The notes: generated by a model not told the origin, from the sequence alone. A stretch of 9,564 nucleotides of DNA from JAPSGM01 sp036258735 (GCA_036258735.1 DATADC010000049.1:1-9564), one strand, 5' to 3'. Counted from the stretch's first letter, positions 1 to 7,006 are shown. Translations and numbers: made by a program.

Positions 1-48
1 GACGGCGTCCGCGCAGGAACCGAGGACAGCCGCGTGAGCCTGAGAGCG

Positions 49-124
49 TGGCGTCCCCGGCAGGATTCGAACCTGCGACCGGCGGTTTAGAAGACCGCTG
101 CTCTGTCCACTGAGCTACGGGGAC
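49..124 (-). tRNA. tRNA-Arg, anticodon TCT
   Basis: Read on the minus strand this is a complete cloverleaf. The acceptor stem GTCCCCG pairs with CGGGGAC. The D stem is GCTC/GAGC, the anticodon stem GCGGT/ACCGC, and the T stem GCAGG/CCTGC with loop TTCGAAT. The seven-base anticodon loop is CTTCTAA, which places anticodon TCT at positions 91-89; it reads AGA (and AGG by wobble) arginine codons. The variable region is the short 5-nt type. The discriminator base is G (position 52) and the next three bases (51-49) are CCA, so the 3' CCA end is encoded in the DNA. I see no intron, and positions 1-48 show nothing else I can name. Confidence 0.97.
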
Positions 125-132
125 GCGGCGCG

Positions 133-138
133 ATTCTA
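133..138 (-). promoter_or_regulatory. Probable -10 element of the tRNA-Arg gene
   Basis: On the minus strand the hexamer TAGAAT (five of six matches to TATAAT) ends 8 nt before the mature 5' end of the tRNA. Transcription would then start only about 2 nt upstream of the mature end. I could not find a convincing -35 at 16-18 nt distance. The call rests on match quality and position. Confidence 0.5.
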
Positions 139-183
139 CGCTCGAACCATCACGTCGCACCGATGTCAGCGCGACCGCGCGCA

Positions 184-1176
184 TCAAGTGGGACGCCGGC
201 GGCGGGTCACGACCGCCGCGCCCGCGACCAGGACGAATCCCGCGACGGTGAAGACCGCCGACTCGCGCAGGACGATCTCGTTGTACCGCGCGCCGGGAAT
301 GATGAGGGCGTATTGGCGTCCGATGGGATTGCGGCCCGATTCGGCATCGGCCTGGCTGGCGTAGTACGCGCCGTCCTCCGTCATGTACGCCAGATCCCAC
401 GTGGTCCCGTGACCGCCGCCGTACAGCTCGGCCCACGTGACTCGCTCGCCGCTCGTCAGCTCGATCCCCGACTCGATCCACAGCGGGCCGCCCAGCCACT
501 GGCTCTGCGAGGCGACGACGGCCTCGTTCGCGTACCAGAGCGGAAATCCCGCCCAGCTGGCCGCGTACAGCGCACCGACCGCAAGGGCGCCGAGCAGCAG
601 GGCGGGCAGCTGCTTGCCGACCAGCGCACCGACGAGGACGCCCGCGCCCAGGCCGAGCATTCCGCGGCCCACGACCAGCGGTCCTCGATTGCCGTGGAGC
701 CAGAAATCCTGTGACGTATCGAGCTCCGGCCGCATCTCTGCCGCCAGCACCTCCGTCGCCACGGCGACCACGGCCAGCAGCACGATGCCCACCAGCCCGG
801 CGAAGGCGACGCGGCCGGCGAGCCACCGAACCCGTGACCGGCCGAGGGTCCAGGCCAACTGCGCCGTCCCGTGGTCGACCTCACGGGCCACGAGCGGGAC
901 GCCCAGGATCAGCCCCACCCCGAAACCGGCCAGCCACGTGTTGCCGATGATCAGCTCGGCCCGGCCGAACACCTCCTGGAACCGCTGCCCGGCCGCCTGG
1001 CATGCGAGGGAAGGGTCCATGAAGTTGCAGTCGGGGTTCGCCGTCATGATGCCGTCGAGCTCGAAGGCCGACCACGCCATCAGGCCCGAGACCAAGGCAA
1101 CCGCCGCCGCGAGGATCACGATCTCGAGGCGTTGAAGCCGATACGAAAGTCGCAGCCAGCGAAGCGTCGTGGTCAC
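184..1176 (-). CDS. ABC-2 type transporter permease
   Basis: A 330-aa integral membrane subunit that would form the pore driven by the ATPase encoded just upstream. About six membrane helices are visible, near residues 18-37, 72-93, 121-145, 168-190, 191-212 and 305-323. A first external loop (about 40-70) holds two cysteines, C50 and C59, which could form a disulfide. A long external stretch of about 90 residues precedes the last helix. The cytoplasmic segment REVDHGTAQLAWTLGRSRVR (residues 98-117) resembles the HGT-LAWT-RWL motif common in actinobacterial-type ABC-2 permeases. The GTG start at 1176 was chosen because it overlaps the ATPase stop as GTGA; the same frame stays open upstream, but that part is a shadow of the ATPase. 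A small GC hairpin (169-182) lies just past the stop. The substrate cannot be read from sequence; export of a lipid, peptide or antibiotic is likely. Confidence 0.88.
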   Translation of the reverse strand: MTTTLRWLRLSYRLQRLEIVILAAAVALVSGLMAWSAFELDGIMTANPDCNFMDPSLACQAAGQRFQEVFGRAELIIGNTWLAGFGVGLILGVPLVAREVDHGTAQLAWTLGRSRVRWLAGRVAFAGLVGIVLLAVVAVATEVLAAEMRPELDTSQDFWLHGNRGPLVVGRGMLGLGAGVLVGALVGKQLPALLLGALAVGALYAASWAGFPLWYANEAVVASQSQWLGGPLWIESGIELTSGERVTWAELYGGGHGTTWDLAYMTEDGAYYASQADAESGRNPIGRQYALIIPGARYNEIVLRESAVFTVAGFVLVAGAAVVTRRRRPT

Positions 1177-2021
1177 GCCGCCACCTCGCGCGGCAATTCG
1201 GGCCGGGCCGACGCCAGGTAGCCAAGGACGATCTCCTCCAGCGTCGCCGGCCGGCCACCGGCGTCGTGCTGCAGCGCCAGGCGATCGCCCGCCGGACCGG
1301 CGAAGGTGCCGATCACCTCGCCGACGGCTTCCGCGGCCGGCGCGACGCGGTGCGACTCCACGGCATCGGCCACGGAGGCATGAAGCAGCACGCGACCAAC
1401 GCCAAGTACGATCAGCCGGTCGCAGGCCTGTTCGACGTCGGTGACGATGTGGCTGGACAGCAGCGCCGTGGCGCCGTCGGCCCGGACCGCATCGGTCAGG
1501 ACGTGCAGGAACTCGCGGCGCGCCAGTGGGTCGAGCGAGGCCAGCGGCTCGTCCAGGAGCAGGATCTCCGCCCGTGTGCCGAGCGCCAGGGCCAGCGCGA
1601 CCTGCGCCTGCTGTCCGCCCGACAGGGATCGCGCCCGCTGGTCGCCGGGGATGCCCAGCTGGTCCAACCGTGCGCGGGCGTACGCGCGGTCGAACGTCGG
1701 GCGCAGCATGAGCGCCAGCTCCAGGTGGTCGTCCACTGTGAGCGCGTCGTACAGCGACGGCGACTGCGGGACATAACCCAGGTGGGCCAGGGCGTCGGAC
1801 CGATGACGCCAGGGGTCCACGCCGGCGACCGTGACCTCGCCACGCGTCGGAGGCTCGAAGCCTATCCAGGTCTTGATCAGCGTCGACTTGCCGGCGGCAT
1901 TCGGGCCAACCAGGGCGGTGATCCCGCCGCGCGGAATCTCGACCTCGATCCCCTGCAGCGCCCACGTCCGGCGCCCATAGCGCTTTGCCAGCCCCCGCGC
2001 CGTGAGCACGGGTTCTGTCAT
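1173..2021 (-). CDS. ABC transporter ATP-binding protein
   Basis: A 282-aa cytoplasmic ATPase that powers the neighbouring ABC-2 permease. All nucleotide-binding motifs are present: Walker A GPNAAGKST (residues 39-47), Q-loop glutamine Q86, signature LSGGQQ (133-138), Walker B LLLDEP (154-159) with the catalytic glutamate E158, D-loop SLDP (162-165) and the switch histidine H191. The roughly 80 residues after the switch form a short extra C-terminal domain, as in drug and antibiotic export ATPases of the CcmA/DrrA type. Its ATG overlaps the stop of the 31-aa ORF ahead, and its stop overlaps the permease GTG, so the three genes form one translationally coupled unit. The motifs look intact, so it is very probably active. 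Confidence 0.95.
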   Translation of the reverse strand: MTEPVLTARGLAKRYGRRTWALQGIEVEIPRGGITALVGPNAAGKSTLIKTWIGFEPPTRGEVTVAGVDPWRHRSDALAHLGYVPQSPSLYDALTVDDHLELALMLRPTFDRAYARARLDQLGIPGDQRARSLSGGQQAQVALALALGTRAEILLLDEPLASLDPLARREFLHVLTDAVRADGATALLSSHIVTDVEQACDRLIVLGVGRVLLHASVADAVESHRVAPAAEAVGEVIGTFAGPAGDRLALQHDAGGRPATLEEIVLGYLASARPELPREVAA

Positions 2022-2113
2022 TGAACCGGACCGATGAGCGCAGAGAGCGCCGCCACCAGCAGCGCAAGGCCGACGAATGGAACCGCGACCAGTGAGGCTC
2101 GGATGGTCTGCAT
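2018..2113 (-). CDS. 31-aa single-helix membrane peptide, first gene of the ABC operon
   Basis: A short ORF below usual gene-calling limits. It starts MQTIRASLVAVPFVGLALL and ends LIGPVQ: a short N-terminal part with one arginine, then about 24 hydrophobic residues that would make one membrane helix. Three things support translation. There is a near-consensus Shine-Dalgarno AGGAGGT 6 nt before the ATG. The frame has no internal stop. Its TGA overlaps the ATPase ATG as ATGA, matching the overlap style of the rest of the operon. By position it could be a small accessory subunit of the transporter, or a leader whose translation sets ATPase expression. I recognise no family. I am fairly sure it is translated and unsure of its job. 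Confidence 0.65.
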   Translation of the reverse strand: MQTIRASLVAVPFVGLALLVAALSALIGPVQ

Positions 2114-2119
2114 CGGTTC

Positions 2120-2126
2120 ACCTCCT
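2120..2126 (-). promoter_or_regulatory. Strong ribosome binding site for the 31-aa ORF
   Basis: The minus strand reads AGGAGGT followed by a 6-nt spacer and ATG at 2113. It is the best Shine-Dalgarno match in the window and decides the start of the micro-ORF, because the ATPase itself has no comparable site of its own ahead of its ATG. Confidence 0.75.
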
Positions 2127-2221
2127 GGGCCGATGCTGGCGGGTGCAACGGCCCCGGCACATCCGGCATCTCCATGTTCACCGTTGCGGGATTTCCCCTA
2201 ACCGATGCCGTGCGGCCCTCT

Positions 2222-2229
2222 GCTACCGT
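2222..2229 (+). promoter_or_regulatory. Extended -10 element, leaderless promoter of the histidine kinase operon
   Basis: TGC followed by TACCGT makes a TGn-TAnnnT extended -10. Only 7 nt separate its end from the ATG at 2237, so transcription would begin at or next to the start codon and the mRNA would be leaderless. No -35 hexamer is clear. This also argues for the 2237 start over the in-frame ATG at 2174. Confidence 0.45.
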
Positions 2230-2236
2230 CCGGCCC

Positions 2237-4633
2237 ATGGCACTCCGCTCGGCGCGTGTCCGAGACGCGGCCGCCCTGTCGGTTGCGTGCCTCACCGCGT
2301 TCGCCGGCCTGGCCGCCTGGCTGCTGGGCGACGTCGACATGGGACTGCGGCTCGGTCAGCGCGAGGACGGCTTCGTGCAGGTCGAGCAGGTGGCTCCGGG
2401 ATCGCTCGCCGAGTCGTACGGGTTCTTCACCGGCGCCGTGGTGGTCGAGATCATTCGCGAGGACGGCTCGGGCGTGCCGCAGCGGGAGTCCCAGTTTCGC
2501 AACGACCAGTACTTCGACCAGCCCGGCGACAACCTGTGGCTCGCCACGGAGGCCGTCGCCGAGCCCGAGATCGATCACATCTACGCCGTGGGGCTGGAGG
2601 AGTACGAAGGGGAGACTCCCTACGTCACCTGGGGCTCGAGCCTCTCTCGCGGCCAGGTCGTGTCCCGACTGCATGCCGGTGGCGTGCTGCTGCTGCTCGG
2701 AATCGGTCTGGGATTGGCAGCGGCCGCAGCGGTTGGGCGGGGCTGGGCAGGGACCGATCGCACGCAGGACGCGACGGTGGCTGGTGTGGCGGTCGCCGTG
2801 CCGCTCATGGCACTGCCGCTCCTGTACGTGGGCTCGCCGCCCGTCATGGCAGCCGGCCTGATGCTCCCGGCGCTCGGCATGCTGTCGCTGGGGTGGTCGC
2901 TGGCCGGTGGCGTGGACAACGATGCGTGGGCGACCCGGCTGCGCTGGCTCATCGCCGGGTTGACGGCGCTCGCCATGGTGCTCGCCGCGCGGCCGTTCTT
3001 CTGGGAGCGGGGCATCCAGCCGCACCAAGCGCTGCTTGCAGCGTCGGTCGTGATGGCTCCGGCGTTGGCGTCGGCGTTCGCGAGCCCACGGACCACAGCT
3101 CAACGACTCGGGCTCCTGGCGCTGGGCGCGGTTCCAGCCGCTGCGGTCCTCACGCAGGTCGGTCTCCATCCCGAGGTGAGCCCGCTGGTCGTGGTCGTCG
3201 CTGGCGTCGTCGTCTGGCGAGTGATGCCCGCCGCCCTCGTCAACCGGCTTCCGTTGCGCCGCGCGACGAAGGCTGCCGCAGTCCCGCCGGCAGTCGAGGA
3301 GCCGCCGATCGAATACGACAGCCCGCAGACCCGCTCGCTGCGCGACCTCGCCGCCGTCGCCGTGGCTGCCATGACCTTTGCCGGCGGCCTGGTCTCATGC
3401 TGCGAGACGGGGGCGGTGATCTTCGGCAGTCTTTTCGGCGCTGTCATCGCATTCACGCTGCACCGTGGATTGATGGGTCCGGGCTGGGTGAGGGCGGCCA
3501 TCCCGCTTGGGAGTGCCGTGGCGGTGCCGCTCATGGCGCTGGGCTTCAGCGATGGGGGCGGGACACCCTACCTGGCGCGCCTGGTCCTCCCCGCCGCCGC
3601 CGCGCTGCCGGTCGCCCATCTGCTGGCCTGGCGCCATCCAGATCCCGCCTGGCGGCGTCCGCTCTTCGGCATCTCTGTGGTGCTGGCGATCGTGGTTGCG
3701 CTGCTGGTGGCGAGTAGTTCCGCCGGCGGACCGATCGGCGGCCCATACGAGCTCGGCGATCCGGGCACGCGCCTGACGATCTACCTGGCGCTGGGGCTCA
3801 TCGCCCTGGTTCCGGGCCTCGGCGCATCGCTTGCCGATGCCCCGGCCGGAGCGACCGCTCCGACGGGCCGCCTGGACCTGGTCGCCATTGGTCTCACGCC
3901 CGGGGCCGCAATGACCGTCCTGCCCAGCTTCGAGCCGACGTTCTGGCTGTTGGGACTATGGCTGCTCGCCCTGGTGGCGTGGCGTCGGTTCACGATTGCC
4001 CCGCTACTGGGGCTCGCACAGCGGACCCAGCGCCAGCGCGACCTGACCGTGGTGGCGGTGGAGGCCGAGCGAGCCCGCCTGGCCGCCGACATCCACGACG
4101 ACGCCCTCCAGGAGCTGTCCGCGCTCGTCCGCCGCCTGGACGCCGCCGGCGACAGCGAGGGCGCCGACCTGGCGCGCGGCGTGGCAGAGCGGCTGCGGAC
4201 CATCACATCGGACCTGCGCCTGCCGCTGCTCGACGACTTGGGCGCCGGGCCGGCGCTGGAGTGGCTGGTGGGCCGGGTCCGGCCACTGGCCGACGGCGAC
4301 GTGGTGCTCGAGCGCGCCGATCCGGCGCGACCCCCGGCCAACGTTGAGCTCGCGGTCTTCCGCGTGGCGCAGGAGGCGATCGCGAACGCCGTCAAGCACG
4401 GCGCCACCCCGATCACCGTCCGATATCGAGTCGCCGATGACGGCGGCGTGTCGCTCACAATTGACGACTCCGGGCCGGGCATCGTGCCGGGAGCCGCGGA
4501 GGAGGCATTGCAGGCCGGGCACCTCGGCATGGCCAACATGCAGCAGCGTGCCGAGCAGATCGGAGCGCTCCTTGACGTGCGGCGCTGGCCGACCGGCGGC
4601 ACGCACGTGCGCCTGGAGTGGCGCCCGCGATGA
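2237..4633 (+). CDS. Membrane sensor histidine kinase, NarL/DesK class, with PDZ-like sensor segment
   Basis: A 798-aa kinase. A first helix (about residues 11-31) leads to an extracytoplasmic part (about 32-140) containing a PDZ-like stretch, VEQVAPGSLAESYGF then VVVEI (residues 49-72). About a dozen further hydrophobic segments fill residues 141-600. The C-terminal HisKA_3 dimerisation domain carries the phospho-acceptor in DIHDDALQEL (H620). The ATPase domain follows, with N box QEAIANAVKHG (N717), G1 box DDSGPG (743-748) and a G2-like GHLGMAN (761-767). It would autophosphorylate on H620 and pass phosphate to the regulator encoded by the overlapping next gene (ATGA). The start at 2237 fits a leaderless promoter; ATG 2174 is an alternative. 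The membrane part is far longer than in DesK, and the central soluble stretch (about 345-375) may separate two membrane blocks. The divergent ABC operon is the obvious target. Confidence 0.92.
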   Translation: MALRSARVRDAAALSVACLTAFAGLAAWLLGDVDMGLRLGQREDGFVQVEQVAPGSLAESYGFFTGAVVVEIIREDGSGVPQRESQFRNDQYFDQPGDNLWLATEAVAEPEIDHIYAVGLEEYEGETPYVTWGSSLSRGQVVSRLHAGGVLLLLGIGLGLAAAAAVGRGWAGTDRTQDATVAGVAVAVPLMALPLLYVGSPPVMAAGLMLPALGMLSLGWSLAGGVDNDAWATRLRWLIAGLTALAMVLAARPFFWERGIQPHQALLAASVVMAPALASAFASPRTTAQRLGLLALGAVPAAAVLTQVGLHPEVSPLVVVVAGVVVWRVMPAALVNRLPLRRATKAAAVPPAVEEPPIEYDSPQTRSLRDLAAVAVAAMTFAGGLVSCCETGAVIFGSLFGAVIAFTLHRGLMGPGWVRAAIPLGSAVAVPLMALGFSDGGGTPYLARLVLPAAAALPVAHLLAWRHPDPAWRRPLFGISVVLAIVVALLVASSSAGGPIGGPYELGDPGTRLTIYLALGLIALVPGLGASLADAPAGATAPTGRLDLVAIGLTPGAAMTVLPSFEPTFWLLGLWLLALVAWRRFTIAPLLGLAQRTQRQRDLTVVAVEAERARLAADIHDDALQELSALVRRLDAAGDSEGADLARGVAERLRTITSDLRLPLLDDLGAGPALEWLVGRVRPLADGDVVLERADPARPPANVELAVFRVAQEAIANAVKHGATPITVRYRVADDGGVSLTIDDSGPGIVPGAAEEALQAGHLGMANMQQRAEQIGALLDVRRWPTGGTHVRLEWRPR

Positions 4634-5247
4634 GCGCCATCCGGGTCGCGGTCGTCGACGATCATCCCGTGGTCCGCGCCGGCACGGCCGCGATCATCGA
4701 TGGCGCCGAGGGCATGGTCCTTGCCGGCACCGCCGCAACGCTCGACGAGGCGCGCCCGTTCCTCGAGCGCGAGACCGTCGACGTGCTGCTGCTGGACCTG
4801 AGATTGGGTCAGGAGTTCGGCCTCCGCGCGCTGGAAGGCCGGAGTCAGGCGCTCCCTGCGATCGTGGTCGTGACCTCGTACGACTACGCGCAGTACGTGG
4901 AGGCGGCGTTGCGCCTGGGAGCGGTCGGCTACGTGCTCAAGACGGCGCCCGTCGGCGACCTGTTGGACGCCATCCGCCGCGCGGCGGCCGGCAAGCTCAG
5001 CTTCGACGTACGGCCCCTTGGGAGCGGGACAGGGCACCTGTCCCCGCGTGAGCGGGAGGTCGTGACCGCGGTGGCGGACGGCCTCTCGAACGACGAGATC
5101 GCCGGGCGGCTGGGCATCTCGTCCAAGACCGTTGAGTCGCACCTGCGCCGCCTGTTCGATCGCCACGGAGTCGCCTCGCGCACAGAGCTCGCAACGCGCG
5201 CCCTACGCGAGGGCTGGCTGGAGGTGGGTTCGAGCCGCCGAAGCTAA
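4630..5247 (+). CDS. Two-component response regulator, NarL/LuxR family
   Basis: A 205-aa DNA-binding regulator. The receiver domain (about 3-118) has the acidic pair D10/D11, the phosphorylation site D56 in LLLDLRLG, T82 and K104, all where the family requires them. The C-terminal LuxR-type helix-turn-helix (about 136-200) reads LSPREREVVTAVADGLSNDE and continues IAGRLGISSKTVESHLRRL. ATG 4630 overlaps the kinase stop (ATGA), so this start was chosen over the GTG at 4618. The pair is translationally coupled and almost certainly cognate. Likely targets are its own promoter and the divergent ABC operon in the 123-bp gap at 2114-2236, though I could not pick out a clear operator repeat there. 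The length is normal and no key residue is missing. Confidence 0.96.
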   Translation: MSAIRVAVVDDHPVVRAGTAAIIDGAEGMVLAGTAATLDEARPFLERETVDVLLLDLRLGQEFGLRALEGRSQALPAIVVVTSYDYAQYVEAALRLGAVGYVLKTAPVGDLLDAIRRAAAGKLSFDVRPLGSGTGHLSPREREVVTAVADGLSNDEIAGRLGISSKTVESHLRRLFDRHGVASRTELATRALREGWLEVGSSRRS

Positions 5248-5253
5248 GGCTTT

Positions 5254-5301
5254 CGGGCCGCGATATGTGAACCACAGTCAAAATCGCACATCAGCGGCCT
5301 G
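5254..5301 (+). terminator. Two-part stem-loop after the kinase-regulator operon
   Basis: Seven nt after the regulator stop, CGGGCCGC (5254-5261) pairs with GCGGCCTG (5294-5301), eight pairs with one G-U. Inside it ATGTG (5265-5269) pairs with CACAT (5287-5291), leaving a 17-nt loop. A second hairpin GCCGCC/GGCGGC follows at 5306-5325. There is no T-run, so an intrinsic terminator is not certain, but the position fits the end of the operon. The rest of 5326-5444 shows no gene I can support. Confidence 0.45.
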
Positions 5302-5444
5302 GTGAGCCGCCAAGGCGCAGGCGGCCTGGCCCAAGTGCGCCGGCGATGCAACGCGGTTGGCCTCCGAAGCGCCTCTGTAGCTGACCGGGTTTACAGGTGC
5401 CGTTACTGAGATGCCTGTGCAGGTCCACTCCCTAGGGAGAACCA

Positions 5445-5507
5445 ATGATGCCACGGGCATCCACACCGAGCCGCCGCAGGCTCGCCGCCATGGCCTTGGC
5501 CGCATGA
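5445..5507 (+). CDS. Possible 20-aa leader peptide before the ECF sigma gene
   Basis: A tiny ORF, MMPRASTPSRRRLAAMALAA, opens with two ATGs preceded by GGGAG 5 nt upstream, the best ribosome site in this region. Its TGA overlaps the in-frame ATG of the sigma ORF at 5504 (ATGA), so a ribosome finishing here could restart on the sigma frame. The SRRRLAAMALAA end looks like the start of a Tat-type signal peptide that is then cut off, so a decayed gene start is another reading. Composition alone does not prove that it is coding. Confidence 0.35.
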   Translation: MMPRASTPSRRRLAAMALAA

Positions 5508-6187
5508 TGGACGGCCTCAGCTTCCACGAGGCGACCCTGCCCGATGCTGCTCTGGGCGCTCCATCGCCGGCACCGGTGGGACCCTTGGTCCTTATCGCCT
5601 GGAGGGCCGCTGGAGAGCCGCGAAGTCGAGAGGCGCCATTGACGCGAGAACTGGTCGAGCGGGCACGCCACGGCGATCACGACGCGTTCTCGTTGCTGGT
5701 CCTCCCCGAGATCAATCGTCTGCACGGCCTAGCCGGGCTCATCCTGCGCGACCCCGGCAGGGCTGAGGACGCCGTACAGGAAGCGCTCCTCAAGGCATGG
5801 AGGGACCTGCCCTCGCTGCGGGACGCCGACCGGTTCCTGGCCTGGCTGCGACGGCTTGTCGTCAATGCCTGTCATGACGAGGGCCGCCGGCTGGCACGTC
5901 GCCGCGGCGAAGTCTCCTTCGGACCACAGCATGAGCAACCCGGCGCCGATGCGGCCGGCGACGACCTCTCCCGACGCGATGAGCTGGGCCGAGGTTTCCA
6001 GCGCCTGAGCAACGAGGAACGCACCGTCATCTCGCTGAGCTACTACCTCGACCTCTCGACGGCCGACGCGTCGGCGGTGCTCGGAATCCGGGAGACCACC
6101 TACCGCAGCAAGCTGCATCGGGCCATTCGCGCCCTGCGCGCAGCGCTGGAGGCCGATGCTCGGAACACGGAAGGATCCGCGCGATGA
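5504..6187 (+). CDS. RNA polymerase sigma factor, ECF subfamily
   Basis: A small sigma-70 factor, 227 aa from this start. Region 2 spans about residues 47-127, with DAVQEALLKAW (region 2.2) and WLRRLVVNACHD (region 2.4, which reads the -10). After a charged linker, region 4 (about 164-215) has the helix-turn-helix around SNEERTVISLSYYLDLSTAD and RETTYRSKLHRAI. The start is uncertain. ATG 5504 is chosen for its overlap with the small leader ORF. The frame is open back to ATG 5411. The family-like N-terminus LTRELVERARHGD begins at TTG 5639, which would give 182 aa, and third-position GC looks lower before that point. The stop overlaps the next gene (ATGA), whose product is probably its membrane regulator. 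ECF factors usually direct RNA polymerase to a small stress or envelope regulon. Confidence 0.92.
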   Translation: MMDGLSFHEATLPDAALGAPSPAPVGPLVLIAWRAAGEPRSREAPLTRELVERARHGDHDAFSLLVLPEINRLHGLAGLILRDPGRAEDAVQEALLKAWRDLPSLRDADRFLAWLRRLVVNACHDEGRRLARRRGEVSFGPQHEQPGADAAGDDLSRRDELGRGFQRLSNEERTVISLSYYLDLSTADASAVLGIRETTYRSKLHRAIRALRAALEADARNTEGSAR

Positions 6188-6969
6188 CCGACGACGATCG
6201 CGACCTCGAAAGGCAGCTGCGCGGCTGGCTCCAGTCGGCTGCCCCCATACCGCCCCCGGGCATGGCCGAGCGCCTCCTCCGGCAGACGACCGCTGCGCCC
6301 CAGCGCCGCGGTTGGATGCCATGGCCGAGAATGCTGCCCGCCCTCGGCGTCGCTGCCCTCGTCGCCGTGGCGATCGTCATCGGCCTACAGGCGGGAAGGG
6401 TGCTGCCTGGGCTGACGCCGCCTGTGGGAGACCAACCCTCGCCGACGGCCGTGCCCACAAGCTCGGCACCGACGTCGCCGACCGAAGTCGCTACTCCGAG
6501 CGCGGAGCCGTCTCCGGCTGGCAACATCTGCCGGAACCCTGCCGACGGCTATGCAGTCGACTACCCGGCCGCGTGGTACACGAACGAGGCCATCCCGGCC
6601 AGTGACGAGTTCGACGCCGTCCCGGCCTGCCGCTACTTCGCCTCGCGACCCTTCGAGATTCGGCCAAACGCCGGCGTGCCGCCCGCGGTCGCCATCACCT
6701 TCCAGCTCGCCCCGGAGGCCACGCCGGTCGACGGCACGCTCGTTAGCCGCGGGCGCACCGTGGTGGCAGGCCGACCGGCCACCGTCCGCGAGTTCGCGAT
6801 TGAGAGTGAGGGTTTCATGCCGCCTGGGACGCGGGTCTATGAGTACCTCATCGAGCTGCCCGGCGGCGAGGTCCTGCTTGTGAGCACCGATTCGTCACGC
6901 GAGGGCGACTACGCCCAGCACCGCCAGGTCCTCGACGTGATGATGCAGACGCTGGAGTTCACGCGCTGA
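6184..6969 (+). CDS. One-TM membrane protein, probable anti-sigma partner of the ECF factor
   Basis: A 261-aa protein. The cytoplasmic head (1-49) is charged and helical, starting MTDDDRDLERQLRGWLQ. It is followed by one membrane helix (about 50-71), a Pro/Ser/Thr-rich linker (75-113) and an extracytoplasmic domain (114-261). That domain opens CRNPADGYAVDYPAAWYTNE, which recalls PsbP-like/DUF lipoprotein domains that start with a GY-hydrophobic-YP-W motif; the fold assignment is tentative. C116 and C149 could form a disulfide. A good ribosome site (AAGGA, 8 nt spacer) and the ATGA overlap tie it to the sigma gene. There is no HxxxCxxC zinc motif, so it is not a ZAS-type anti-sigma. Anti-sigma function is inferred from gene order, size and topology. 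Confidence 0.8.
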   Translation: MTDDDRDLERQLRGWLQSAAPIPPPGMAERLLRQTTAAPQRRGWMPWPRMLPALGVAALVAVAIVIGLQAGRVLPGLTPPVGDQPSPTAVPTSSAPTSPTEVATPSAEPSPAGNICRNPADGYAVDYPAAWYTNEAIPASDEFDAVPACRYFASRPFEIRPNAGVPPAVAITFQLAPEATPVDGTLVSRGRTVVAGRPATVREFAIESEGFMPPGTRVYEYLIELPGGEVLLVSTDSSREGDYAQHRQVLDVMMQTLEFTR

Positions 6970-6989
6970 GCGGCTGCGGCGCCCTGCGC

Positions 6990-6995
6990 TAGACT
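6990..6995 (+). promoter_or_regulatory. Probable -10 element of the 106-aa gene
   Basis: TAGACT lies 11 nt before the ATG at 7007, placing the transcript start about 5 nt before it. No ribosome site is present between them, so a leaderless or very short-leader mRNA is likely. A -35 is not clear. Confidence 0.45.
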
Positions 6996-7006
6996 CGGGC
7001 CTAGTC

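Noticed and set aside
169..182. GCGCG/CGCGC hairpin after the permease stop as a terminator
   Set aside because: Only five pairs with no T-run; common by chance in GC-rich DNA, so noted only within the permease entry.
2187..2200. GGGATTTCCCC inverted repeat in the divergent promoter region as a regulator site
   Set aside because: Too short and simple, with no second copy; not enough to call an operator.
1177..2340. Upstream extension of the permease frame (718-aa reading from 2340)
   Set aside because: It lies out of frame under the ATPase, is Arg/Pro/Gly-rich, and the GTG at 1176 with the GTGA overlap explains the true start.
2077..3717. Long plus-strand frame of 546 codons over the kinase
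   Set aside because: Arg/Gly/Ala-rich shadow of the kinase gene; no domain, and the kinase frame carries all motifs.
3781..5166. Long minus-strand frame of 461 codons opposite the kinase and regulator
   Set aside because: Antisense shadow typical of GC-rich genes; composition is not protein-like and the plus strand has intact domains.
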